Of a DNA stretch of 64,000 nucleotides, positions 16,817-24,581 are shown piece after piece; within the stretch, counting starts at the first letter, position 1, and every line of letters starts with the position of its first letter. A program made the translations under genes and the position numbers. Location of the stretch: contig DAMANX010000002.1 of the NCBI GenBank assembly GCA_032073245.1, forward strand, positions 1-64,000, in the 5' to 3' direction. This DNA is from QVMG01 sp032073245. Lineage in GTDB: Bacteria > Bacteroidota > Bacteroidia > Bacteroidales > Tannerellaceae. A model generated the notes under the pieces. It saw only the letters and a list, made by a program, of their open reading frames with translations. It made no database searches and was not told the origin of the DNA.

Positions 16817-17983
16817 ATGAAAAGACTATTTGCAATGGCTGTTATGATCCTGTTTGTACTGGCGGGATGCGGAGATGGAAATAAACAATCGGCAGATGAG
16901 CTCATCACTGTTGATGTAACGAAAACATATTCTCCAAAGAAAGAATTGATCCTTCAAGACTTTATGGATGTGGAATATATTCCGCTGGAAACCAATGATG
17001 AGTTTATAACCCAAGGGTTTGTACAGGCTATTGGAAAGAATACCCTGTTGGTGAGAAACCGAAACAACGATGGCGATATTTTTGTTTTCGATCGGAAGGG
17101 GAAAGCTTTAAGAAAGATAAATCGTTTTGGTCAAAGTGGTGAAGAGTATAGTGGTATGTTGGGAATTACCCTTGATGAAGACAACAACGAAATGTTTATC
17201 AATGACTTTTACGCGAGAAAAATGATGGTATATGATCTTTATGGGAATTATAAGCGAAGTTTTAAGCACAAGGAAGACGGAGGCACTATATTCTATACCG
17301 ATATATTCAATTATGATAAGAACAACTTGCTCTGCTATGACCCATACAATGAAACAGTTGCATTTGTACTTATTTCCAAACAAGACGGGAGTGTAATAAA
17401 AGAAATAGAAGTGCCATTTAAAGAAAGAAAGCATTTGCAACAAATGAGAACGGAAGGGGAAATGGTTTATACGGTGAGTCCTGGTCCTCATCGCACAATA
17501 ATCCCTTTCGAAGACAATTGGCTACTTTTAGAACATTCTGTAGATACTGTGTATACATTTTTGCCGGATTATAGCCTGCGTCCCTTTATGGTAAGGACCC
17601 CGTCTATAGAATCCATGAATCCAGAGGTTTATATGAATCTGAGGTTACTTTCCAAACGTTATTATTTTATGGAAGCGGTAAAGAATATATATGACTTTAG
17701 TTCGCAAAACGGATTCCCGACAACTTACTTTATGTACGATAGGCAGGAAAAAGATTTCTTTGGATATACCGTTTACAATGGTGATTATTCTACTAAGAAA
17801 GAAATATATATGAGTGCCTTGAGGCCTGTTAGCCATGAAGTCGAATCATGGCAATTTATAGATGCCTATCAACTTGTAGAAGCCAATGAAAAAGGACAAC
17901 TAAAAGGCAAGCTGAAAGAAATAGCTGAAGGATTGGATGAGGATTCAAACCCAGTGATAATGCTGGTAAAACCTAAAAAATAA
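16817..17983 (+). CDS. 6-bladed beta-propeller lipoprotein
   Basis: 388 residues from the ATG at 16817, the first Met before a lipoprotein signal with lipobox LAGC (a GTG start at 16775 would bury the signal). After the Cys comes the opening strand typical of Bacteroidota 6-bladed propeller lipoproteins (VDVTKTYSPKKELILQDFMD, then VEYIPLETNDE). Repeats such as NTLLVRNRNNDGDIFVFDRK and MMVYDLYGNYKRSF fit propeller blades. These proteins are surface or periplasmic; no ligand is known. It stands alone and may be lineage-specific. Confidence 0.82.
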   Translation: MKRLFAMAVMILFVLAGCGDGNKQSADELITVDVTKTYSPKKELILQDFMDVEYIPLETNDEFITQGFVQAIGKNTLLVRNRNNDGDIFVFDRKGKALRKINRFGQSGEEYSGMLGITLDEDNNEMFINDFYARKMMVYDLYGNYKRSFKHKEDGGTIFYTDIFNYDKNNLLCYDPYNETVAFVLISKQDGSVIKEIEVPFKERKHLQQMRTEGEMVYTVSPGPHRTIIPFEDNWLLLEHSVDTVYTFLPDYSLRPFMVRTPSIESMNPEVYMNLRLLSKRYYFMEAVKNIYDFSSQNGFPTTYFMYDRQEKDFFGYTVYNGDYSTKKEIYMSALRPVSHEVESWQFIDAYQLVEANEKGQLKGKLKEIAEGLDEDSNPVIMLVKPKK

Positions 17984-18026
17984 AAGAAGCCGTCCTTTTT
18001 ACGAACAGCTTCTGTATGAAATGTTC

Positions 18027-18048
18027 AATAAGTAGATGGCTACTTATT
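18027..18048. terminator. hairpin between convergent propeller and fabD genes
   Basis: AATAAGTAG and CTACTTATT form a 9-bp stem with a 4-nt loop. Outer bases TGTTCAA and TTGGGCA add weak pairing. There is no long T-tract. Confidence 0.5.
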
Positions 18049-18060
18049 GGGCATTGAATA

Positions 18061-18942
18061 TTATTGTTTACCTTCCGTGGTAACTTCTCTATTGATCTTT
18101 TTAACCAATCCTTGTAAAACAGCTCCGGGACCTAATTCAATAAAATGATCAGCACCGTCGGCTATCATATTTTCTACAGATTGCGTCCAACGTACAGCTC
18201 CTGTCAATTGCGCTATTAAGTTCTTTTTAATAATTGCAGGATCTGTAGCCGGTTTTGCATTCACATTTTGATAAACAGGGCAAATAGGAGCGTGAATTTC
18301 TGTCGCTTCTATTGCTGCTGCCAATTCTTCACGAGCCGGTTCCATCAAAGGAGAGTGAAATGCGCCACCTACGTTAAGTTTCAAAGCGCGTTTAGCTCCG
18401 GCTTTCAACATTAATTCGCACGCCGCTTCTACCCCAGGAATAGTTCCGGAAATCACCACTTGCCCCGGGCAGTTATAATTTGCACATACAACAATATCAT
18501 CCTGGATCGTATTACATATCTCTTCCACCTTTTCATCAGGCAAACCTAATACGGCCGCCATTGTAGAAGGAGTCAACTCACATGCTTTTTGCATTGCCAT
18601 AGCACGTTTGGATACCAATACCAATCCGTCTTCAAAAGAAAGAGCACCGGCAGTAACTAATGCAGAAAACTCACCTAATGAATGACCAGCTGTCATATCG
18701 GGTTTAAATTGATCTCCTAAAGTTTTTGCTAATATAACGGAATGTAAGAAAATGGCAGGTTGGGTCACTTTTGTTTGACGCAAATCTTCGTCTGTACCGG
18801 CAAACATAAGATCGGTTATGCGAAAACCAAGTATATCGTTCGCTTTCTCAAACATTTCTTTGGCTTGGGGATTAGTTTCGTAAAGATCCTTTCCCATACC
18901 TACAAACTGTGCACCCTGACCGGGAAATACGTACGCTTTCAT
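18061..18942 (-). CDS. fabD: malonyl-CoA:ACP transacylase
   Basis: A 293-residue cytoplasmic enzyme that loads malonyl groups onto acyl carrier protein for fatty-acid synthesis. FPGQGAQFVGMG is at 6-17, the nucleophile Ser88 is in GHSLGE, and the partner His196 is in FHSPLM. The length is typical. It is not in a fab cluster here; it stands alone with a -7 box at 18983-18990. Confidence 0.95.
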   Translation of the reverse strand: MKAYVFPGQGAQFVGMGKDLYETNPQAKEMFEKANDILGFRITDLMFAGTDEDLRQTKVTQPAIFLHSVILAKTLGDQFKPDMTAGHSLGEFSALVTAGALSFEDGLVLVSKRAMAMQKACELTPSTMAAVLGLPDEKVEEICNTIQDDIVVCANYNCPGQVVISGTIPGVEAACELMLKAGAKRALKLNVGGAFHSPLMEPAREELAAAIEATEIHAPICPVYQNVNAKPATDPAIIKKNLIAQLTGAVRWTQSVENMIADGADHFIELGPGAVLQGLVKKINREVTTEGKQ

Positions 18943-18982
18943 TTTTCTAATATTTTTCTAATTTCAGATTTTTAAGACCGTG

Positions 18983-18990
18983 CAAAGGTA
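18983..18990 (-). promoter_or_regulatory. -7 box (TACCTTTG) for fabD
   Basis: Minus-strand TACCTTTG, about 41 bp upstream of the fabD start. Confidence 0.6.
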
Positions 18991-19030
18991 ATAATTTTGG
19001 AATACATGGGATAAAATGGCTTATGAATTG

Positions 19031-19038
19031 TATCTTTG
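19031..19038 (+). promoter_or_regulatory. -7 box (TATCTTTG) for tatA-tatC; decides the tatA start
   Basis: Exact TAnnTTTG match overlapping a possible TTG start at 19036. The true start is therefore the ATG at 19084. Confidence 0.65.
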
Positions 19039-19083
19039 TATTATAAATACAGTAAAGTACTAACTAATTATATACATAATATC

Positions 19084-19281
19084 ATGGACCAATTATTGTT
19101 TTTAGGAAACTTAGGAACCGGCGAAATCGTTATCATTGCTATTGTAGTTTTATTACTTTTCGGTGGTAAAAAAATACCTGAACTTATGAAAGGTATTGGT
19201 AAGGGTGTGAGAAACTTCAAGGATGGTGTAAAAGGACTGGAAGACGATATTAAATTAGACGATACAGAAGAAAAGAAATAA
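19084..19281 (+). CDS. tatA: twin-arginine translocase subunit TatA
   Basis: 65 residues from the ATG at 19084. A short N-terminal membrane helix (GEIVIIAIVVLLLFGGKKIP) is followed by the FGGKKIPEL hinge and an amphipathic helix (MKGIGKGVRNFKDGVKGLE), then an acidic tail. This is the pore-forming subunit for export of folded proteins. It lies nine bases before tatC; no separate tatB is seen, so this protein probably does both jobs, as in minimal Tat systems. Confidence 0.93.
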   Translation: MDQLLFLGNLGTGEIVIIAIVVLLLFGGKKIPELMKGIGKGVRNFKDGVKGLEDDIKLDDTEEKK

Positions 19282-19290
19282 TAAGACGAG

Positions 19291-20133
19291 ATGCAACAAG
19301 ATGAAATGTCATTCTGGGACCACCTGGAAGAACTTCGTTGGACTCTCTTTCGTTCTTTTGCTGCGCTATTTATATTTGCTATTCTCCTTTTTGCCTTTAT
19401 GCGAGGGGAGAACGGAATATTTGACAGTATAATAATGGCGCCCACCCGGGGCGACTTTTGGACCTATCAGTTTTTTTGTAAAGCTGCGTCATTGCTGGGA
19501 GTAACTACTGATTTTTGTGATCTTAATTTTCGTATTGATATTTTCAATATAAAGTTAGCCTCTCAATTCTTTACTCACATGACCACTTCTTTTTGGGTGG
19601 CTTTAGTATTGGCTTTTCCTTATTTGATGTATGAAATATGGAAATTCATCAGTCCGGCTCTTTATGAGAACGAAAAAAAGAATGTTCGTTGGGTTTTTCT
19701 TTTTGGTACAGGAATGTTCTTTTTAGGATGTGCGGTAGGGTACTATATGGTTTTCCCCGTTACATTACGTTTTTTGGCAACCTATCAGATAAGTGAAGCT
19801 ATAACTGAGCAGGTTTCTCTTGAATCCTATATGGATAACTTTCTGATGCTTATTTTTGTAATGGGAGTTATATTTGAGATGCCTTTGCTTTCATGGCTCC
19901 TATCAAAATTAGGATTGTTGAACCGTTCTTTCTTCCATAAATACCGTAAACATGCAATTGTAGCTTTACTGGTATTAGCAGCTTTTATTACGCCAAGTGG
20001 AGATCCGTTCACTTTAAGTATAGTATTTATCCCGCTATATGCACTCTTTGAGTTAAGTGCTTTCTTTGTTAAACCGGCACCAAAAGAAGAAGATGATGAT
20101 GATAATGAATTGCTTCCGGCGGTAGTGGACTAA
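19291..20133 (+). CDS. tatC: twin-arginine translocase subunit TatC
   Basis: A 280-residue inner-membrane protein with six expected helices, the receptor for Tat signal peptides. The N-terminal MSFWDHLEELRW is the signature (SFxxHLxELR). The C-terminal tail is acidic (EEDDDDNE). It contains an insertion after the first helix (about residues 45-90, with FCKAASLLGV) that enlarges the first periplasmic loop, as in other Bacteroidota TatC. Cotranscribed with tatA. Confidence 0.95.
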   Translation: MQQDEMSFWDHLEELRWTLFRSFAALFIFAILLFAFMRGENGIFDSIIMAPTRGDFWTYQFFCKAASLLGVTTDFCDLNFRIDIFNIKLASQFFTHMTTSFWVALVLAFPYLMYEIWKFISPALYENEKKNVRWVFLFGTGMFFLGCAVGYYMVFPVTLRFLATYQISEAITEQVSLESYMDNFLMLIFVMGVIFEMPLLSWLLSKLGLLNRSFFHKYRKHAIVALLVLAAFITPSGDPFTLSIVFIPLYALFELSAFFVKPAPKEEDDDDNELLPAVVD

Positions 20134-20156
20134 AAAAGAAAGATCACTCTCACAAT

Positions 20157-20209
20157 ATCCTTAATGCCCTCAATGCCTTTAAAGGCGCTAAAGGCATTAA
20201 GGGCTTTTT
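20157..20209. terminator. terminator between convergent tatC and corA
   Basis: CCTTAATGCC at 20159-20168 pairs with GGCATTAAGG at 20193-20202. An inner stem GCCTTTAAAGGC extends it, and a T-tract follows on the plus strand. Confidence 0.75.
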
Positions 20210-20212
20210 AAT

Positions 20213-21139
20213 TCAAAACCATTTTATTCTCCTGAATAGGAAGAATGCACCGACAGAGAAAAAAACAGAAATAGCAACTGTAGTTGCAAATCCATATTCC
20301 CAATCTTCCCAATAATTGATCACATTCATTCCATAGAAACTGGCTATCAATGTAGGTAGCATCAACACGATAGACACAGATGTCATACGTTTCATGATCT
20401 TATTTACATTGTTGGATATAATCGATGCAAAGGCATCCATTGTGCCGGTCAGAATGTCACTATAGATTTTTACAGTGCTTTGCGCCTGGCGAAGTTCTGT
20501 TTCCACATCTTCAAGGAGTTCTTTATCAATATACATTGGTTCCTGGAAAATACCTTGCAGCTTTAAAAGCATCATTTCATTGCCTCGAATAGAAGTATTG
20601 AAATATACCAGGCTTTTCTGTAGTTTCATTAATGTGATTACATCTTCGTTGCGGATACTTTTTTCCAATGCATCTTCAGCATGATTAATAGCATTGTTTA
20701 TCTGTTTCAGGTATTTTAGAAACCAAACAGAAGATGAATGGATCAATCGTAAGATCAGGTCAAACTTATGACGTATTTCGATCTCTTTGCGTTGTGTATA
20801 TCGTATAAAATCTGGAAGCATCTCCGTTTGATAATGACAAACACTGATAATTATGTCATTGTTTGTCATAATACCTATAGGAACAGTATTGTAGGGAATG
20901 TCATCTCCAGGGCGGAAAATAGGGATTCGGAGAATGGTAAGTAACCAATTTCCTTCATATTCAATACGTGGACGTTCATCGACGTCTTCAATATCACTTA
21001 AAAATGATTCGGGAACATTAAACTCTTTAATAAGGTATTGGGTATCGTCCGGAGTTGGACTTTCTACATTGATCCAGCTGTCTGGAACCCATTTATCAAT
21101 TTCAACAAACCCAGCCTGGCAGGAAAGAAATTTTCTCAT
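20213..21139 (-). CDS. corA: CorA-family Mg2+/divalent cation channel
   Basis: A 308-residue membrane protein. The N-terminal two thirds is the cytoplasmic funnel with a long helix. Two C-terminal helices flank the selectivity motif: the first ends in ASFYGMNV, containing GMN, and the last runs from YGFATTVAISVFFSVGAFFL to the basic tail RRIKWF. That is the canonical CorA layout. Closest in plan to the soluble-domain-variable CorA/ZntB group; Mg2+ is the usual substrate. The -7 box is at 21268-21275. Confidence 0.92.
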   Translation of the reverse strand: MRKFLSCQAGFVEIDKWVPDSWINVESPTPDDTQYLIKEFNVPESFLSDIEDVDERPRIEYEGNWLLTILRIPIFRPGDDIPYNTVPIGIMTNNDIIISVCHYQTEMLPDFIRYTQRKEIEIRHKFDLILRLIHSSSVWFLKYLKQINNAINHAEDALEKSIRNEDVITLMKLQKSLVYFNTSIRGNEMMLLKLQGIFQEPMYIDKELLEDVETELRQAQSTVKIYSDILTGTMDAFASIISNNVNKIMKRMTSVSIVLMLPTLIASFYGMNVINYWEDWEYGFATTVAISVFFSVGAFFLFRRIKWF

Positions 21140-21444
21140 GATTGCCTCCTTTCGTTTTTCGACGAGCAGAGGTATTTATGATTTAGCCCCTGCTTATCTC
21201 AGTTTTACTTAATTGTTTCTCTCGCGGAATACTGTCGTCCATAATATATAATTACTTTTAACGGGCGCAAAGGTAGAGAATAACTTGGTTATAATCAAGT
21301 TATTTAAAGTATAGTTGTAAAAAATCCAAGTTTGGAATAAATCTACTTTTTGCTGCCTGTTGAAGACTTGGTGATAACTTTCTATTTTCGACTTTCCATT
21401 TTCAACTATTTAGAGTAATTTTGGTCTCCCAAATAAGAGATGAT
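21140..21444. other. divergent intergenic region corA/dnaB
   Basis: About 305 bp holding the corA -7 box (21268-21275, minus). For dnaB no exact TAnnTTTG box is visible; a near match, TACTTTTTG at 21344-21352, has one extra base. I see no repeat or RNA structure here. Confidence 0.4.
21268..21275 (-). promoter_or_regulatory. -7 box (TACCTTTG) for corA
   Basis: Minus-strand TACCTTTG, about 129 bp upstream of the corA start, implying a long leader near 120 nt, in which no clear riboswitch fold was recognised. Confidence 0.5.
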
Positions 21445-22959
21445 ATGGCTGAAAAAACAAAAAATACCGGAAGATCCAAGCAAAAAACTGTTGTAGTTCC
21501 TGAAATGGGGCGTTTACAACCTCAGGCCCGTGAGCTGGAAGAGGCTGTACTGGGAGCATTAATGCTGGAGAAAGATGCTTATTCTGTGGTAAGTGAAATT
21601 CTTAAACCGGAATGTTTTTATGAGAAAGCTCATGAATATATTTATACGGCAATAGTGAATCTGGCACTTACTCAACGTCCTGTGGATATGTTGACTGTAA
21701 CGGAAGAACTTAAGCGGGAAGGTACGTTGGAAATGGTTGGCGGCCCTTTTTATATATCTCAATTGACGAGTAAAGTAGCAAGTAGTGCTCATATAGAATA
21801 TCATGCACGTATTATAGCCCAAAAATATCTGGCACGTGAATTGATCTCTTTTTCGGCCGCAGTTCAAAACAAGGCTTTTGATGAAACACAGGATGTGGAT
21901 GATCTGATGCAGGAAGCAGAAGGTAAACTATTTGAAATATCTCAACGAAATGTAAAGAAAGATGCCACTCAGATTAACCCTGTTATTGGAGAAGCACTTG
22001 AATTACTCCAAAAAGCATATAACCAAAAAGAAGGATTGAGCGGTGTACGTACCGGATTTGAAGGATTGGATAAGATTACCTCTGGTTGGCAGAATTCCGA
22101 CCTAATTATTATCGCCGCCCGTCCTGCTATGGGTAAAACTGCTTTTGTTCTTTCTATGGCTAAAAATATGGCAGTTCATTTCAATGTTCCTGTTGCTGTT
22201 TTTTCATTGGAAATGAGTAATGTTCAGTTGGTAAACCGTTTGATCGTAAATGTATGTGAGCTTCCGGGTGAGAAGATTAAGAGCGGACGTCTTGAACAAT
22301 ATGAGTGGGAGCAGCTTGACTTTAAGTTGAAAGAACTATATGGAGCGCCTATTTTCGTGGATGATACTCCGAGTTTGTCAGTATTTGAGTTAAGAACAAA
22401 AGCTCGTCGTTTAGTTCGTGAACATGGAGTGAAATGTATAATCATCGACTATTTACAGTTGATGAATGCAAGTGGGATGAGTTTTGGTAGCCGTGAGCAG
22501 GAGGTAAGTACTATTTCACGTTCGTTAAAAGGTTTGGCAAAAGAATTGAATATACCAATTATAGCTTTGTCACAGTTGAATCGCGGTGTAGAGAACCGTC
22601 AGGGAAGTGAAGGTAAGCGTCCTCAATTAGCAGACTTACGTGAATCGGGTGCTATCGAGCAGGATGCGGATATGGTTTGTTTTATTCACCGTCCGGAGTA
22701 TTATAAGATAATGGAAGATGAACGAGGTAACTCTCTTAAAGGTATGGCTGAAATTATCATCGCAAAACACCGTAATGGTGCAACAGGTGATGTACTCTTA
22801 CGTTTCAAAAGTGAGTTTGCTAAGTTTATGAATGTAGACGAAGATGTTCCTGTTCAGGAGTTTTCCTCTGGAATAAACAATGCCAATATGTCTTCACCAA
22901 TCTCTCCTGCCGGCTCTGACTTTTTACAACAAGGCAGAGCAAACGAAGTTCCTTTCTAA
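21445..22959 (+). CDS. dnaB: replicative DNA helicase DnaB
   Basis: 504 residues from the ATG at 21445 (an in-frame TTG at 21421 is less likely). The N-terminal helical domain starts at LQPQARELEEAVLGALM. The RecA-like motor has Walker A ARPAMGKTAFVLS, then Walker B CIIIDYLQLM, and the C-terminal RESGAIEQDADMV. This hexameric helicase unwinds the replication fork. The EamA transporter gene begins three bases after its stop codon, so the two are probably cotranscribed. Confidence 0.95.
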   Translation: MAEKTKNTGRSKQKTVVVPEMGRLQPQARELEEAVLGALMLEKDAYSVVSEILKPECFYEKAHEYIYTAIVNLALTQRPVDMLTVTEELKREGTLEMVGGPFYISQLTSKVASSAHIEYHARIIAQKYLARELISFSAAVQNKAFDETQDVDDLMQEAEGKLFEISQRNVKKDATQINPVIGEALELLQKAYNQKEGLSGVRTGFEGLDKITSGWQNSDLIIIAARPAMGKTAFVLSMAKNMAVHFNVPVAVFSLEMSNVQLVNRLIVNVCELPGEKIKSGRLEQYEWEQLDFKLKELYGAPIFVDDTPSLSVFELRTKARRLVREHGVKCIIIDYLQLMNASGMSFGSREQEVSTISRSLKGLAKELNIPIIALSQLNRGVENRQGSEGKRPQLADLRESGAIEQDADMVCFIHRPEYYKIMEDERGNSLKGMAEIIIAKHRNGATGDVLLRFKSEFAKFMNVDEDVPVQEFSSGINNANMSSPISPAGSDFLQQGRANEVPF

Positions 22960-22962
22960 TTT

Positions 22963-23895
22963 ATGTATACTGGTGAGATAATTTCTCTTGGTGTTGCAGC
23001 TTCATGGACAATAACTGCCATCTGTTTTGAGTATGCCGGAAAACGGATAGGTGCTTTATCTCTTAATATAATTCGACTGGCCTTAGCTATTGTTATGCTG
23101 GGTTTTACGTTGTTGTTTTTTACCGGATCATTTCTCCCTGTTGATGCCGGTGGACAGGCTTGGTTCTGGTTGGCAATATCCGGCTTTATTGGTTATGTAT
23201 TGGGAGATTATTGTCTTTTTAATTCCTATTTGATTATTGGTTCCCGCTTTGGTCAATTGTTTATGACATTGGCGCCTCCGTCTGCAGCTATTGCAGGTTA
23301 CTTTATTTTAGGAGAAACATTGTCTTTAAATGCGTGTGCAGGTATGTTGGTGACTTTGTTCGGTATAGGTTTGTCTATTGTAGGAAAAAAAGATAGTTCA
23401 AAACATCGATTCAGTATCAAGTTACCTTTAAAAGGTATTCTGTTAGGAGTTGGTGCAGGAATAGGACAGGGAGTAGGCCTTGTATTCAGTAAATTAGGCA
23501 TGGACTATTATGTTCAAAATATAGATCAAACCAATATAGTGGCTATGAATATTGTTCCGTTTGCTTCCACACAGATACGTGCTATCGTTGGAATTGTAGG
23601 ATTTCTTGCTGTTATGTTCTGGACAAAACAAGGGAAAGCATTAATCACTTCTCTAAAAGACCGTCGTGCGATGGGATCAGCAACCGCAGGAACTATATTT
23701 GGCCCATTTCTTGGCGTATCATTTTCTTTGATGGCTGTTCAATATACCGAAGCTGGAATTGCTTCAACTTTAATGGCTCTGACTCCTATTCTTATCTTAT
23801 TGCCAGCCTGGTTCTTCTTCAAGCAAAAGATTACTTTCCGCGAGATAATAGGAGCTATAATCAGTGTGTTAGGAGTTTCACTCTTTTTCCTCTAG
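22963..23895 (+). CDS. EamA/DMT-family transporter
   Basis: A 310-residue inner-membrane protein with about ten hydrophobic helices in two homologous halves (EamA repeats), the second beginning near KGILLGVGAGIGQGVGLVFS. Members export metabolites, amino acids or drugs; the substrate is not evident. It follows dnaB after three bases and shares its transcript. It is followed by a long repeat region. Confidence 0.85.
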   Translation: MYTGEIISLGVAASWTITAICFEYAGKRIGALSLNIIRLALAIVMLGFTLLFFTGSFLPVDAGGQAWFWLAISGFIGYVLGDYCLFNSYLIIGSRFGQLFMTLAPPSAAIAGYFILGETLSLNACAGMLVTLFGIGLSIVGKKDSSKHRFSIKLPLKGILLGVGAGIGQGVGLVFSKLGMDYYVQNIDQTNIVAMNIVPFASTQIRAIVGIVGFLAVMFWTKQGKALITSLKDRRAMGSATAGTIFGPFLGVSFSLMAVQYTEAGIASTLMALTPILILLPAWFFFKQKITFREIIGAIISVLGVSLFFL

Positions 23896-24096
23896 AATAA
23901 TAGATATACAGCTTGAATATAGATTTTTATTAAAAAAACCTTCAACCCTTCAGTGTTGTTGCTAATTGATTGATTATCAAATTTTAAACCGCTGAAGGGT
24001 TTTCAGTTAAACCTTTCAGCTTCTCTTTTTTTATATAAAATCCGGCTTAAATTCAACATAAGTTCTATACTACAAATTGAGGAAAATTTGAAGATA

Positions 24097-24206
24097 TAGT
24101 GACGATGGTAGAGACAGGGCTTGCCCTGTCTCTCTCTGGAACAATACATTTATTTAATTAGTATTACGAAGACAGGGCAAGCCCTGTCTCTACGCTCGTG
24201 TCGCTA
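24097..24206. repeat. GACAGGGC-type inverted repeat pair
   Basis: The left arm (about 24097-24133) holds GTAGAGACAGGGCTTGCCCT, and the right arm (about 24168-24206) holds its complement. Each arm is itself nearly palindromic (GACAGGGC-TT-GCCCTGTC). The outer bases of the arms, GTGACGATG and CGCTCGTGTCGC, diverge slightly. The same element recurs at 54235-54337 and as a single arm at 10742-10767. Confidence 0.8.
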
Positions 24207-24296
24207 AATCTGCGAATATTACAATATCTGGAGTTATTCTTGTATCGAACTCACGTTAATTTAAAGAATCTTAGACCCTTTTATCGTTTGAATAAG

Positions 24297-24372
24297 AACG
24301 AACAGCTGTTTGCTTACTATCGAACAGGTGTTCGATCCGTATCAAACAGCTGTTTGCTTATAAGCAAACAAT
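24297..24372. repeat. palindrome array B: three AACAnnTGTT palindromes at 22-bp pitch
   Basis: AACAGCTGTT is centred at 24305.5, CGAACAGGTGTTCG at 24327.5 and CAAACAGCTGTTTG at 24349.5, exactly 22 bp apart. Half-sites continue in register: CGTTTG (24285-24290) fits a centre at 24283.5, and CAAACA (24365-24370) fits 24371.5. The spacers differ, so the unit is the palindrome plus the pitch. It lies between the ends of two convergent genes. Confidence 0.8.
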
Positions 24373-24581
24373 AAAGAATTCTATCTCTTATCCAAAAGAA
24401 GTAGTAAATAATATAGGATCATCAGGCAATATATGACATAAACTGAAAGGTTTAAAGGGTGAGATGAAGGGTTTTTAATTGAACCCTTCATCTTGATTCT
24501 TTTTGAAATTCAGAATCTTTCGAAAGAAGATGAAGGGTTGAAGGGTTTTTTAGAAAAAATATAGAGAAAGAAAATAACATA

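Larger units (their letters stand above)
23932..24552. repeat. large imperfect inverted repeat enclosing array B
   Basis: The left arm (about 23932-24021) and right arm (about 24439-24552) share, in opposite orientation, AACCCTTCAACCCTTCA-like ends and CTGAAGGGTT plus AACCTTTCAG blocks. The arms are imperfect and each can fold on itself, as at 24478-24540, where GAACCCTTCATCTT pairs with AAGATGAAGGGTT. Similarity was judged by eye. Confidence 0.6.
23896..24581. other. intergenic repeat region between convergent genes
   Basis: A 686-bp region without a supportable gene. From left to right it holds a CTTCAACCCTTCAG-type arm (23932-24021), a GACAGGGC-type inverted pair (24097-24206), palindrome array B (24297-24372), and a second CTTCAACCC-type arm in inverse orientation (24439-24552). 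The nested order suggests a composite built by repeated insertions, or one structured element. Confidence 0.6.

Noticed and set aside
19036..19083. TTG start and 16-residue extension for tatA
   Set aside because: It lies on the -7 box; the ATG at 19084 gives the standard TatA N-terminus.
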